Source: Aristolochia californica (taxonomy: Eukaryota > Streptophyta > Magnoliopsida > Piperales > Aristolochiaceae). Taken from it: DNA of 64,000 nt. Shown piece after piece: positions 1 through 12,830 of this stretch. Each line of letters opens with the position of its first letter. The first letter of the stretch is position 1. The stretch lies in contig JARWKL010000004.1 of assembly GCA_029961685.1 (NCBI GenBank), positions 47,439,824-47,503,823 of the forward strand, in the 5' to 3' direction. A program made the translations under genes and the position numbers. Below the pieces are notes generated by a model, which made no database searches, was not told where the DNA came from, and was given only the letters and a program-made list of their open reading frames with translations.

Positions 1-923
1 TCATGTACATGACATGAATTTCGGTGTTTCCTAAGGGGGGGTTAGTGCCCCAAAGTGGATTCTTGAAGATCAAGTCATATCCAACATGAAGATCATGTCA
101 TGTCATGTACATGAAGATCAGGTAAGAATTTGTGTTAGTGTTGACGACTTCATGTGCACTGGAAAACAGTTTCCAGTGTTAGTGCCCCAACATGAGAAAA
201 ACATAAAAAATAAGAGAATTTCTAAACCTTTACAGTGCACTTAATTACAACATAATCCTTAAACCCCAAATTAGGTAAAACAACCATTATTACTACACGA
301 ATAAATTATTTAATGTATAATTAAATATACTAATATATTTATTAATTGAATTAGATATTTTATTGTACATTAATATGGTAATTACATGAGCCAATGAAAT
401 ACCTACATGATTAATTACAAATAATAAATAAATAACATTATAAATAACAAAAACGAAAGTAATACGTTGAGTTATTAATTTATTAATAACATATGATATA
501 CTTTAACCTAAAAATGAATAATTTAAGAGAAAAAATTGATCTAATCATAACTTTAACACACTATATATTTGTACATAATATATTTTATGTATTATTAATT
601 ATTAATATATTATCACAAAATTTAAAACTATTGGTTTAATTAACTATAGCAATCGGATAATTATGCTAAAAATAATTTATCAAATATTTATTTTAACAAT
701 ATTTTAATTATGACTATTAAATCACTATTTTAATATAGTAACTATAAAATAAATAAATTAAATAAATTAAAATAATTAGTTATAAATTAAAATAATTTTT
801 TATAAATAAAAATAATTATTTATAAATAAAAATTATAAATTAATAATTTTTATGAAGATAGTTTAATTTTTCCTAACTTAGGAAAAATTAAACCATCGTC
901 GTCTTCCTCAGCTGCGAGCCAAA

Positions 924-1165
924 GGGCAACGACGATGGCGACGGGGACGGGCTAGTAGGCGACGGCGATGGCCAATGACGACGGCGGGCAACGACGATGG
1001 CGACGGGGACGGGCTTGTAGACAACGGCGACGACCGGCGATGGAACGAGAGAGGGCTGCGACAACACCGAGAGAGGGTTGCGGGAACAAGAGACGGTTGC
1101 GGAACGAGAGAGGGCTACGGCAACACCGAGAGAGGGTTGTGGAACGAGAGAGGGCTGTGGAAATG
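924..1165. repeat. GC-rich minisatellite cluster
   Basis: A block beginning GGGCAACGACGATGGC occurs at 924 and again at 986 (period 62). A second family beginning GGAACGAGAGAGGGCT occurs at 1042, 1101 and 1141, with a degenerate copy near 1083. The open frames across this stretch come from repeat composition (Arg, Glu, Gly) and are not regarded as genes. Confidence 0.75.
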
Positions 1166-1419
1166 AAATGGCAGAGAGGGTGTGCGGCAGAGAGCCCCCC
1201 GAGAGACAGCCCCGCTCACCGAGAGAGAGCCCGCGCGAGAGTCATGTAGATGATTCTCAAAATCGGGCGGAAAGCACTTTCCGCCCGTTACTCTTGAGAC
1301 ATGAACTTTTGAGTCATGTATCTTCATGTACATGACATGAATTTCGGCGCTCCCTAACGACATCAGGACATGAACTGCGTAATGCGCATGAAGATCATGT
1401 CCTGAGTCATGTGCACTAA

Positions 1420-1444
1420 CCCCCCCCCCCCCCCCCCCCCCCCC
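1420..1444. repeat. 25-base poly-C tract
   Basis: An uninterrupted run of C forms the right boundary of the inverted-repeat element. The left end has only seven G, so the tract has expanded or its assembled length is uncertain. Confidence 0.9.
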
Positions 1445-1839
1445 TTATATGACTTTCTATATTCATTCTATAGTAAGACACAATTATTACAAATATTTCG
1501 CCTTAGATGAGTTTCTTTATAGGTCTCAAACATTTTCCCATAAAATGTCATCAATAACTTAACTACTCGTACAAGTTTTATTATTGTCCAATCTTAAGCA
1601 ATTATTTTATTTTAATTTATCTTTTTCTAATCCTTTTTTTTATTTCCATGTTTTAATTTTAAATTTATTATTGTTACAACTATATATTTATGATTTATCA
1701 ACTAAATAATTAATATAATTAATATAACTTTATCGGATTGATCATTAATTAACTTAATGTAAATAAATAATGAATAGATTAGACATAATTAATTTATTGA
1801 TTAATTAATTATTTATTATTGGAAAAAAAATCAAAACTC
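1445..1839. other. AT-rich intergenic stretch
   Basis: This spacer lies between the repeat element and the 3' end of the NPF gene. It is rich in short AATTAAT words. No gene or RNA is recognised. Confidence 0.6.
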
Positions 1840-3813
1840 TTAACCCCTATACCATTTAACCCAGTACATGTAATTGAAGAAGTTCAGAAAATTAAGCACT
1901 GCGAGAAGGGTGTAAAAGAGCTCCAGCCGGCTCTCGTTCAAATTCTCCTTTGCCAACCACTGGTGCTTCCCCAACCACCCACTGGCAGAGTTGGCGACTG
2001 CAACCATCAAAGAGCTCAAGAAGTAGCCCATGGCGGTAGAACACCATGACAGCGCCGTGCAAACGCTTCTCATACTGTGAGGCGCCTCCGTGTAGAAGAA
2101 CTCCAGCATGCCCGCCAACGTGAACATGTCGGAGACCCCAAGTAGAAGGTACTGCCACCCTAGCCACAGCACGCTGAGCTCCACCGACTCTTGGGCAGCC
2201 CCACGTCGCTTGACCTCCACAAGTGCGGCCGCTGCCATTGATGCTGATGCAAGGATGAGGCCAATACCTATCCGGTACAGTGGCTGGACTGCGGCCTCCT
2301 TGTGCAGGAACTTTCTGACCAACACGAGGATAACTCTGTCGTAGAATGGGACGGAGATGAGCATGACAGTGAGTGGGACGCCTATGAGTGACGCTGGGGA
2401 GATTTTCAAACCATTGGAAAGGGTCCGATCCATTGCACGGCCTTGTTGCACGGAGAAGGTCATGAGTTGGGCGAGGCAACAGTTCATCATAATGGTGCTT
2501 GCGAATATGGGAAGAAGACTTAGGAACGTTCTTGTTTCCTCCACCTCGCTCTCGTTAATACCATCCCTCACCAAAGCTTTGTTCAAAAACCTGCAAAAAA
2601 AAAAATGACAACTTCGATTCTGAGTCTGGGATTCTTGACATCAGTTGTTTCAGTAGTGCCAATGAGAAGGGATTATGAGGGAAATCTTGCCTGAACCGAG
2701 ACTTAGTCTTCCCTCCCGAGGCATTTACATTCACTTCTGGCCATGAATGCTTCCAGTTCTTAACTGAGGACACCAACACCTAGGCAGACCAGATGGGGCA
2801 TGTGATCAGTGTAAACTAATCAGTATTGTTGATGAACTTGTGCCAAGAGAGAGCTAAGTAATCTGTTACCTTTATAATCCGGGTTATTGGACTTCCAATG
2901 GGGTTTTTGTGCCTGTACAAAGGGAGGCCGGCGCCGAAGATGGTGAGTCCGAGGGATAAGGCGATGGCCGAGATCCCAAATCCCCATTTCCAGCCCACGT
3001 TGTCTTGGACCCAGACCACTATTGTCACGGCCAGCATGCCTCCAGAACAGAGACAGAAGAAGAACCAATTGAAGAATGTCGACACGAGGCGTTGGTTCGA
3101 GTGGTCGAGCTGGTCTGCACCGTGCGCCGGCAGAGAAGCCTTCACGCCACCCACTCCAATAGCCACGGCGTACAGTCCAACATAAAGCACTGTTGCCTGA
3201 GAAGGTGATGGCTCTTTTCCTTGGCCGGGCCGGAGCCATTCGTAATGTGCTTGAATAGTTAACATAACAAGTCCCTGGAGAAAGAAAGGAAGTTAATATC
3301 CTTCCATTAGAATTCGGATTTGCTGCACACAAAGCAGCCTGCGAACTAGGAGAAATTAAAGACGGGGAAGGAGGGAGGCAGCTTACAGTGAGTTCGACGA
3401 GACCAAATAGGACCAAGGTGGAGAACCTGGAGAGGAAAGTGTCTGAAACGAAGCCCCCAAACAAGGAGAGGAGGAAGGAAGTGCCCATGTAGTTGGTCAG
3501 CATGTTGGCGGATCGAACCAGAGAGTAGTGCATGAATGAATGAAAATATGTCACCAGGTTTGAGGCGTTTGATATGAAAACCATATTCTCCAACACCTCC
3601 ACCACTACAAAACCAGACAGTCTCAACCTTCAAGCTCCTTTTCCAGGGAGTTAATGGCGAAATTACTTGAGTAAAGTTACAGTGAGAAATAGGGATTGAT
3701 GTAGTTGATGAAGGCTTACGACAAACAATGGTGGCACCCGCTATTCCACGGTTTTTTGCCGGGGTCACACTCTTTCCTTTCCAATCCACATACCCGTCCC
3801 TCTCGACGTCCAT
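1840..3813 (-). CDS. NPF (NRT1/PTR) family transporter, NPF4-like, with a frame break in the last exon
   Basis: This is a proton-coupled transporter of the plant NPF family. The NPF4 clade includes transporters reported to carry ABA or nitrate; the substrate here is unknown. Exons read on the minus strand are 3813-3720 (starts MDVERDGYVDW, typical of NPF4), 3604-3387 (VEVLENMVFISNASN, first membrane helix), 3274-2870 (central helices, GVGGVKASLPAHGADQ) and 2779-1840 (C-terminal half, LGVSDMFTLAGMLEFFYTEA, ending YWVKWYRG). The three introns between them have GT-AG edges and compatible phases. ATG 3813 was chosen; an in-frame ATG at 3825 would add MFIF. The first helix has ExxEN where many NPFs have the ExxER proton-coupling motif. 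In the last exon, a run of 11 A (2595-2605) puts ESKLSFFF and FLNKALVRDG in different frames. A single homopolymer miscount would explain it, as would a real lesion. Confidence 0.8.
2595..2605 (-). other. Homopolymer frame break in the NPF gene
   Basis: Eleven A on the + strand (T on the coding strand) separate two conserved blocks that lie in different frames. Ten bases would keep one frame. The alternative is an intron using the T tract plus GCAG as acceptor (cut before 2590) and a GT at 2639, but this would be only 49 nt, shorter than usual plant introns. Confidence 0.7.
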
Positions 3814-3825
3814 GAATATGAACAC

Positions 3826-6587
3826 TGGATTCTCAAAAGAATTGAAAAGTCAGATCAGATCAACAAAATTGTCAGAAGTTTACCAGCCTCATTAAGAGTT
3901 AAAATAACCTCCAATTCCCCACCCCAAAAAGGAGGAAAAGACAGGTTAATTAAAGCATGGAAATACAATTTGAAGCCGAACGATTAAGAAAACCCAGAAT
4001 ATTCGTAAATAACTTTAAAGACGACATGCTTCAACGCTTAATACAAGAATCCTTTTAATTAAATAAAATTTTATCAAACCTGAGAACATGCCGATAGCAG
4101 ATAAAAATTCAATATGATCGGGATCAAAAGAAGGGAGCAATCATCCTCATTTTTATTAAACGATCATTCATCTGATTACCTGGAGTACTAATTCTCTGGA
4201 CACACTGCCTGAAGCTGCTGCAGAAACAAAGCCGGAGGAATTGAAGAAGACGATGTTGAGATAGAGGCACAGAGAGAGCTGGGTTTAGCTATATATATAT
4301 ATATATATATAACTCCTGACTCTGCCTGAGGTGCGAGCAAACGACACTTGTAAATGACTCATTGATGAGACCATGCCATCTTGAAGTAATCCCACTTTCC
4401 CCTTGTAAGATGAGAGAAGAATCCGAAACGCTATACTTATCCTGAACAGGCGAACACCACCCTGAATAGGAAAATGGAGCCTCTGAGTGGGCTCTCGATG
4501 TGCATGCAATTTCCGCGTGCCATGCAATAGTTTTTGTTGTCTAGCATGTGGTCAGCCCTCCATTGTTATCTGTAACAGACTAAATGCAGAATCAGGTTTT
4601 ACTGTTTCTGCTGTTGAACGTAAATGCAAGATTCTGTTTTCACTCTTTATCCACATAATTGTTACTTTACCTTTCTTCCATTTACTTGTGTTTAATCTAA
4701 AGGGTCTCATGGACCCGGATGGGAAAGTATATCTGGACGAGGATTTATCCAATCTCCAGGAGGATTTTATGTGAAAGTACTCTCGTTCTATGATCTTACG
4801 AAAAAGCTTAAACACGCGCACTGACCCAGAGTAATAAAAGAGAGAAGAAAAGAGAGAAAGAAAGAGAAACAGAGACTTACTGGAGCTTTCTTTTCAACTT
4901 CTCTTTCCCTCGCTTTAAAATTTGTTCAATCATCTCTTCTACTCAAACATGTTCTGTTTATAGTTTTGTCAGCTTTCACTGATGTCAATGGTTTAAGAAT
5001 CCATTAACAGCTTGTGAGAGACTCATTTTCGTTTCTCTTAAGCAATTCTAAAACTCTTAACAGAAACTCATACCTCCTGGAGTTGCCTAGACCAGCTTCT
5101 TCTAATAAAATCCATTGGCCGGGAAGGCGTTGCAGTACAAACAGCAAAGTGACCACAAATAGGAAGTACATATATAACAGAGAAGAGCTCCATCTTCGAC
5201 CATACCTTGTCAATCCTAATGCTCCTTCATCTCGAAAACAACTAGCTAGATCTCTGCGTTCTGATACATTAATCCATGAAGCAGTAAAGAATGGAAAAGA
5301 ACGAAGAGATAGCTGCTCATATCAATGGCGGGGATAAGTTCTGAACAGTCGAGAAGAAAGCAAGTGGGCATCAAGTTCCACTGTCATCAACCATCGGCGG
5401 AGACGGAAAAGCAAAGCCGTGAAGGCTAAGGATACCAGTCCGCAAAGCCAGATTGCTTTTCCTTTGGTAGACAGGAACACGGGAGCCTTTATTACAAAAT
5501 GAAAGTGGTAAGTCCGAAAGGCATCAATTCCAGTGTTTGTTTGCGATCGTATTTTAGTATTTCTGCTTTTTCTTTATCCAAGTCTCGTCGTATGCAAGTA
5601 CAAGTCTTCTTAGTGGATCAGCCAAACATGCTTTTTTCTGAAGAATCGAGAGCCTCTCGCTGCTCTTCCCTTTATTCCCGTTTCTGCTTGGTAGTTCAGA
5701 TGCATCAAGCAAAAACTCTTCTTTTGCGGAACCAGGATGTTCAGAAAGGCTTGGTTTTATAATTATTGTTATCTGTAGAACTGTTTAATGTTTGTCAACA
5801 AGCAAAGAAGATTTCTTTTAGGACTCGGTTAGCCCATTCGTATTCAAAACACCAACCAGAGATGATGATTCAGGATTAGTTCATACTTCCTTGCACATAT
5901 GAATCTCCAATCTCAAAATAATTAAGAGTTATTTGTAGTTTTGGTGACTTCAGCACGAAAATGCTTTTTATTTGACTGAAGATTTGAAATATTGGAAGAG
6001 GAAACCGAGACCAAGTCTGTCAATGATGGGTCAAGCTTGTCTTAGTGGTTGCTTGAATATTAAGAAGCAAAAGATAACCACCATCTGGAAAGAAAAAAAA
6101 AAGTTAAAATTTTGGTAATCTTCCTCTAATTATGTCATTAAACACTGAATTATATTAGATTTAAGACAATATTTCAAATAATTTAAATAATTATAACAAT
6201 GATGCACTTTCAAAAATCAAATTAACTTGTTCATAAGGTTTTCAACTCGGCAAATTCACTCCCTAATGAACCAGAGTCCTGCTTTTGACTCATGTTGACC
6301 AGAGTCCCATTGTCGGTTGGACTTCATTCGAGGGACGGCGGGAAGACCATTATACCAAACGTCTCCTCTTTCCCCCGTGGTGCTCAATTTGTGTATCCCC
6401 TGTTTGCCGTTCTCTCGCGGACCTCCCGTCGATACGGCGTATAAGGCTTAGAAAGCCAGAGCAGGGCCGCTTGTTTCGTCGGATTTCATGTTCTTCGTTT
6501 TCCTCTCTCCTATCGGTGCATTTTCTGACGGAGAGGAGAAGGATTTTATTTTTGCTATATTTATTTGCACATTAATCAGCAGCCATT
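3826..6587. other. Intergenic region between divergent NPF and SPPL genes
   Basis: This region holds the upstream regions of both genes. It contains an (AT)n microsatellite at about 4290-4311. Several open frames exist, including one on the minus strand at 5004-5213 with a hydrophobic N-terminal stretch, but none matches a family I recognise. The last 300 bases before 6588 are CT-rich and probably the SPPL 5' leader. Confidence 0.5.
4290..4311. repeat. (AT)n microsatellite
   Basis: About ten AT units upstream of the NPF gene. Confidence 0.9.
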
Positions 6588-9500
6588 ATGAGATCTTGTC
6601 TCCTTCTCCTCCTGTTGCTCCTTTTTCGTCTCTCTGACGCTGATGATGTCTCCCGGGACATTGATACACCCAAAACTCCGGGCTGTAGTAACAATTTCGA
6701 GTTGGTAAGCCCCACCCGTAAATGAGGGCTATTTTGATGCATGATTTTAAGAAGCTCGCACTTTTCGTATTTTGGTCTTTTGTCATGTACTGATTTCTCA
6801 TGGCTTCTTTTTATGGTTTGAGGCGTTACACGGTAAAGAATTGAGTTCTATCTAGAATGCCATCCGATGAGATACTTCAAAACTATCTAGAAACTTGAGC
6901 ATGTATATAATCTTTCAACATGTACTTTTCACTCTGCAGATTTCGAAAGGAAATGTGATGTATACAAATGTTTTTTTGACCTTATAACTGATGACTGTGT
7001 CAAATTGGAGTAGCGAAGTGGTCCATGCCAATTAGCAAACGACATTAATTGGTGGTCTAGGACCATTAGATTGTATGTTATGTAATGTAACATATTTTTC
7101 TAGAGTTTTGTTAAGGATAGTCCCGCATACATTAGTGAGTATAAAAATCTTGCATTTTTTAGTTGGCAAAGGAGGTTTCCTAAGTGGTTAGTCATTTTGG
7201 GATAGGGCCTTCGACCCAATTTAGCAAATTTCATGATCAATTCTTCAGCGTAGAGTTTCATGGTCGTTTCTCTCACTGGAGTCCAGAATGGTTGATCTAG
7301 AATTTTAAACCTGACAAGAAGTTAAATGTTTTTGTTATTTTTGTACTTGTTGCTTCTTATGTGTGTGTAGATCATGAGATTGTTCAAAAAAAAAAAGTAT
7401 CTCAGAAGGTCATCTGCCTAGAAATAGAGTGAAGGTTTCTACCGTCAGCAAAACACTACCTATAGTAGCTAGTGAGCTGCTACTGGAGTATTTTCTGCTT
7501 ATAGTTTTCTCCTTTTCAGCTAAATTATTTGCCTTTACACTTGCCTTTCTTTTTTAGCTCAAAAGTGCTTTTTTTTTTTTTTTACATGGCAATCCTTAAT
7601 GCCAACTTAGATAAAAGTAAAAATTTCTTAAATATATCCACGGGCTCCAGTTGGGGCTGTTCTCCTGCTGTGGCAAATGCTTTTATGGAGTGCCTTGTAT
7701 TATACTTCTGGCAACACCTTTTTACTATTCTTGGGGAGGCTAGGTGTAGCCAATGTTCTTCTCTCCCTGGGATTACATAAATAAGATCAGTCACTAAGAT
7801 ACTTCAGATATATTTTTTCTGAAATAGTGATCCTCTAACCTGTTTAGGACATATTTGGCAGTTAACCTTTAAAATAAGATTTTCATAATTGATACTAGAT
7901 CTTTTAACAACATTATCATCATTTAACTGAAAGATTGCTCAAATGCATATCTCTCCTCTGGTGATGGATATTAGATGCAATGTGGGATTTTTTTTTTTAG
8001 TACATTATGAAGTATATGATTTCATGGTTTTTGATGAAGACAAGCATCACAGACATGTGTTACAGTTGGTCATATTTTGGCATTATCGGTTTACTTGGAG
8101 AAGTTGAGAATTCATGTTGGACTTACTTTTGTATCTAAGGATCATGTGTGTCTCATAACTATTGATAAAGACAAAAAATGTGAACATAATATTACATTGT
8201 TTTCAACTTTCCCATTACTAAGAGATGCTGCCAATGCTCTGCCGATTCACTATAATAGAAATTCTTTCTTTCAAGTCACAACTTGTTCTTTTATCTAATA
8301 TGCGCAGCATCTGAGACAGAGAACAAGTTCTTTGGGGAAAATGCTGGTTTTAGCTCTCTTTCTATCCATGCATGAACTTACTGATGTCCATTGGCTCCTT
8401 AATTTTTTTTTTAAATTGTTATTTAATCAGAGTGTCTCTTTTTTTCTGTTTTATTTTTCATTATTTACTATTCGTGGTTCCAAAATGGTGGATTTGCTTT
8501 CTTCTTCTCTGTTGCCAGTAAAGAATTGAACTGCTTTCAGGTTAAAGTGAAGATTGGGTCGATGGTGCTGAAAAGGAGACTGTGGTTGGTTTAAGTGCTA
8601 GATTTGGTACTGCTTTGCCTAGTGATGCCAATGAACCCCTTAGATTGCCTGCTGTTATGGCGAATCCTCCCAACTGCTGTGCTAAATCTACTTCAAAGGT
8701 TGTTTTTCCTTGCTATTGATGAGTTAACTACACCTTAATTTTTAGCCATGAATTTGTGCTTTTGCTACTCAAAAAAGTTAATAAAGAAATAAAATGGAAG
8801 GTAGAAAAACAACTTTGAGAAGCTCTTTTCATTGTTAATTTTGTTTATAATAGTTTTCTCTTCTGTTATAAATTGGAGGACTATCTGGTCACTTTCCTGT
8901 GTAACAATGTAGGGGATTTTAACTGTCTTCTACTTAATTTTGTATGACTGTTTTCTACCACTGTTCTATTATTCCTCCTATCCTAAAAAGAGCTTTTGTG
9001 GTAATCATGTTGTTAGATCCTCCAATAATTTGGAGGAATAAAAAGAGAATTCCACAATGATACTTGCTGCAACTTCTTTTGGGGAGGTTGAATTCACTTT
9101 TTTATTTGGTAGGATCTGCACCAAATTGTTAATGATTTCCGAAATACAATCTTATTGTTGGTTGAGGTTTCATATTTGCTCAGACAGCTATAGTTTTTCC
9201 ACTTTTAGATATGATCTTATCATATCCTGTAGCAGATAACAAATATCATATTATAACAGCTCAAGTCACTTTCTAAAATTTACTTATGGTATGTGGAATC
9301 ACTAAATGTGGTTTCCTAGGATCAATAGTTTAGTTGATATGCCACTCATTTCTACGGTTGGAGATTCTCAAAGTGTCTTTTGTGTTTATTCTTTGTATTT
9401 CATGAGGGTGTTAACTGGTAAAAATGTAAGGAAGGTGTAATTCTTCATCTATATTGTCCACATATAATAACGGTTTCTTTGCAAAAAGAAATAAAACATC

Positions 9501-11694
9501 TGCATCTTCAAAATATCACAACAATGAGAAAAAAAATCAGTTCTCATCATGTTCAAGAAAAGGTGCTAAATCTTGTGTAATATCACATATATTCATAATT
9601 AGCATCATGTTCATGGATAAACATTGGTGAATCTATGTCAAAGATAATATGTTCAGATTATTTTTTTTATATAAACTCCAATAGTCTTTCTAAGGATTAC
9701 ATGTCCATGTTCTCTGTGATGCTAACTGATCTTTTACAGGTGTAGTTAGTTTTATCTTTTTTTTGAACTAGCTGCTTTTAATTCAGTTATCCAATTCTAT
9801 TGCCTTGGCTGAAAGTGGAGAATGTGCATTCACTGCTAAGGCTGAAGTTGCAGAGTTGGGAGGTGCTTCTGGCTTACTGGTAATAAATGATAAAGAAGTT
9901 AATTATCTTGTTGTCTAAACATGCTCTTTTTCTGTCAAGATTTATTTGATTGGTCTTTCATGTCTTACTGGCAATAAATGATGAAGAAGTAATAACCTAT
10001 CTATCTGAAGTAAAATGATCATTTCTGGCTTTTTGTTTGGCCCATACCCATGTTTAATTTGCACAGTAGGACTCTCTCTCTCTCTCTCTCTTTCTCTCTG
10101 TCTGTCTCTTGTCTGATTCTCTGATAGGATTGTTTAATGTGTTCTTTCCCATCATCCTTTTCAGATCTTTACAAGATGCTCTGTACAGAAAATGATACTT
10201 CCCTTAACATTACGATTCCTGTTGTTGTGATTCCAAAGTCAGCTGGGGATGCCATAAAGAATTTTCTTGCCACAGGGAAAGGTGAGTTCTCAGACAGTTT
10301 CTAGGTTCCTTTGCTGGGAAATGCCTTTTCCATCCTTATTTGATGTCGGTTAATTTGATTTGGATGCTAAATAAGATGACCCCATATCAAAAGAAAGGAT
10401 TTAATTACAGAAGAGTGGGGGCTGACCAAATACTTTTGACTGCAGTTGAGCTTCAACTCTACTCTCCAAAAAGGCCAGTAGTAGACTTCTCTGAAATTTT
10501 CTTGTGGATGATGGCTGTTGGTACCATTCTTTGTGCAACACTTTGGGAGGACTATATTGCATTTGAAATATTTGCACTTCTCAAAATAATGTGTAACCAT
10601 TTTAGGTATTAACAGTTGTATTTGTTGCCATGGTACACTATAGCTACCTGGATAACCTCCTTGAATAACAAACTGTAACGGGAGAAAATGATAGATTTTT
10701 TTTTCTTCATGATGGTAACTTTTTTTCTTATACAAATCTCCTCATAAACCCCAATTTCTTAGCAGTGAAGGCTTATGGCACTAATGAGGCCATTGCAGTT
10801 GAATATTGGGTCTCAATTTCAAAATAAGCATAACTCAAAGTCAACAAGCAAAGTGGGAATGTTTAATCAAGTTAGTGGTTAATATGGTTTTGAACAGGGT
10901 AATACTCTCAAGGTTTTCATCATCATAGCCTTGTAATATATTTTCTTACCAGTCTAAATGTTTCAATTTCCTTTTAATATTACTTCATGTGCATGGGAAA
11001 ATTTATAGGCCCAGTCAAGCTTTTCAATCTGTAAAGTATCGTGTTGAACCTTCATACCACTCATAATTCATGGTGATTTTTCAGATATGATAGATTAAAT
11101 GAGAAGGGCATCTTAGATGGATATTTTCTTTGGTTGATACTGGGCTATGGATTTGGTAAGCCTTGATTCATTTTTTTCTGTTTGTGCCAGCATTATGGCA
11201 TCTGTTTATTTGTTACATTAGATTGCTCAAGTATGTTTAATTAAGAATGTTCTTTCAATTTTAGATTTCCTTTTTTCTAAATGACAAGATTTCCTTTAGA
11301 ACATCTGTTCATTTTTCTTAAAAAGAAGTGTAGGACATCTTCTATAGTTATCTCTGAGAATTAGCTGTAGAGCTTATCCTCAGTAAAATTAAAAATTGTT
11401 TTGGGATGGACAAGTGGTTTTGACATTGAATGAGTCTTATCCTTGCATATCTTGGTTTGTATCTCATGGATGGCCACGGTCAACCTGCACTTTTATACCT
11501 TGTTCCATGTACATTGGGTAATCACTTCTTACTGCTATTTTCATATTACTATATATGTCTACCGGAGCTGCAAAAACTTATGATCTTATTCTACTGGGGT
11601 TATTGTCATATTGGGATGGTGGAGAGATGAGCTGAGAGACTTGTGGCACTATGACAGAAAGAGCTCATCTACTGATGAATCTGAAGTTGCTTGA
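6588..11694 (+). pseudogene. Signal peptide peptidase-like (PA-domain SPPL) gene lacking its catalytic core
   Basis: Plant SPPLs are intramembrane aspartyl proteases with a lumenal PA domain and the catalytic motifs YD, GxGD and PAL. Recognisable exons are 6588-6704 (signal peptide MRSCLLLLLLLLF, then TPKTPGCSNNFEL), 8541-8698 (VDGAEKETVVGLSARFG), 9787-9897 ([20 protein letters not shown]), 10164-10281 ([20 protein letters not shown]), 10446 to about 10570 ([20 protein letters not shown]), 11085-11155 (YDRLNEKGILDGYF), about 11430-11519 ([20 protein letters not shown]) and about 11600-11694 (ELRDLWHYD, stop 11692). Everything between the first membrane helix and the GYF segment is absent, including YD and GxGD, although PAL remains. 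Exon 2 also lacks one base where KIWVDG is expected, and the exon 3 donor no longer fits the next exon's phase. It cannot encode an active protease as it stands. Confidence 0.8.
10072..10099. repeat. (CT)n microsatellite in an SPPL intron
   Basis: CT units with a few interruptions, inside the intron before the DLYKMLC exon. Confidence 0.85.
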
Positions 11695-12830
11695 ACGATA
11701 TCAACTGTTTATGTCCCATAACAAGAATAGAGGGGATTATCCTTTGAATCCTATGATGACTAGATTCAAAGGATAAGCCTTTCAAAGCGATAAGAATAGC
11801 CTTTCTGATGAGAGGAATAGTGTGGAGGCAAAAGGAAGGACTGCAGATGCTGCTAGTTTTACGTCAGTTGGAAGTTCAATATCAATCAATCTTCGTCCCA
11901 AGGATTCCTGTATATGCATTTAGTGGTCAAGCAATGTAATATATAATTCTGTATCAAGTTCAATAATTATGATGTTCTAATTCTTTTTCCAATCTGTTCA
12001 TATTTCCGAAAGCAACTGAAGCATAATCACTAATTATGATGTATTAAGTTCAATAATTAGGATGTTCTAATTATATGGTTTAAGTAGCTTGATCTAGATT
12101 TTGAAGACCTTGCCCCAATTTGTGCGTTATTTAAAGTGTAAACCAAAACTTGAAGAAACCCAGTTTCTCTGACGGTTCCTCTTGTTTGGACGAGCACAGA
12201 AGAAATAGAGAAAGGGGCAAAAAATGACGGAACCTGTTATGCTCGCACTAGAGAGAGGATGCACGGGCTAGGGTTCCACCGGATAAGGAAGAGGGTTTGT
12301 TGATTTTTTATTTTAACTTTTTACACGAGTTTTATAACGTGCCTAATTTTAAGCCGCTCTCTTAATGAGAGTTAGTATAAAATGGTATCAGAGTCTCTCT
12401 CTCTGAAACATGAGTAAGAAGACGCCCGAGTCTACGAATACAGATGCTGTAAATACATAACTTTAGGGGTATGTGTGTAAATATAAGACTTTTGATCAAG
12501 TCGTAACATTTGTCAATCAAGGTGGTGTTGCCTCGCTCAAAACAAGAGCATTTCGTCTTCTTAAAATGTTTTGTCCTCGACAGTTTCTACTACTCAACGA
12601 CGCATCGTTATAGCCATCCGAAGTCCACGACTACCTGAAACCCTAATTTCGTGAAGCATTTCACCCGATGTGGACGGGTTTCGTTGCTGAGAGGAGAAAA
12701 CTTGAGTCAGATCCGAGTTTTACTTACAGGGGCGGGGAAGGCAAAGATCTATTTTTGGCTTTTACGTGCTGAATGGTAGGTATTTTTCATTTTATAAGAA
12801 ATCTGAAAGATTTGGAACCTGGGCATCAAA
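11695..12830. other. SPPL 3' flank and PTEN2 upstream region
   Basis: No gene is recognised. A short stretch around 11940-12075 repeats the words TAAGTTCAATAATTA and TGATGTTCTAATT. The PTEN2 leader probably lies in the last few hundred bases. Confidence 0.5.

Larger units (their letters stand above)
36..1444. mobile_element. Repeat-rich DNA element with inverted GTTAGTGC ends, probably non-autonomous
   Basis: The left edge reads G7 then TTAGTGC (36-49). The right edge reads GCACTAA followed by 25 C (1420-1444), so the ends are an inverted match. Both ends carry many short palindromic CATGTACATG and CATGAAGATC words. The interior has an extremely AT-rich part (about 240-880) and a GC-rich part (about 890-1250) built of minisatellite repeats. 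Bases 1-35 closely match 1324-1358 in the same orientation, so the window may open inside a second copy. No transposase is seen and no clear target-site duplication was found. The family is not identified; a Mutator-like or foldback-type element is possible but is inference. Confidence 0.45.

Noticed and set aside
968..1363. Several overlapping open frames rich in Arg/Glu/Gly
   Set aside because: They come from the GC-rich minisatellite and have no domain or splice support.
5004..5213. Minus-strand 69-aa frame with a hydrophobic N-terminal stretch
   Set aside because: It looks like a membrane or secreted protein start but begins at a non-ATG codon, and no family or continuing exon is recognised.
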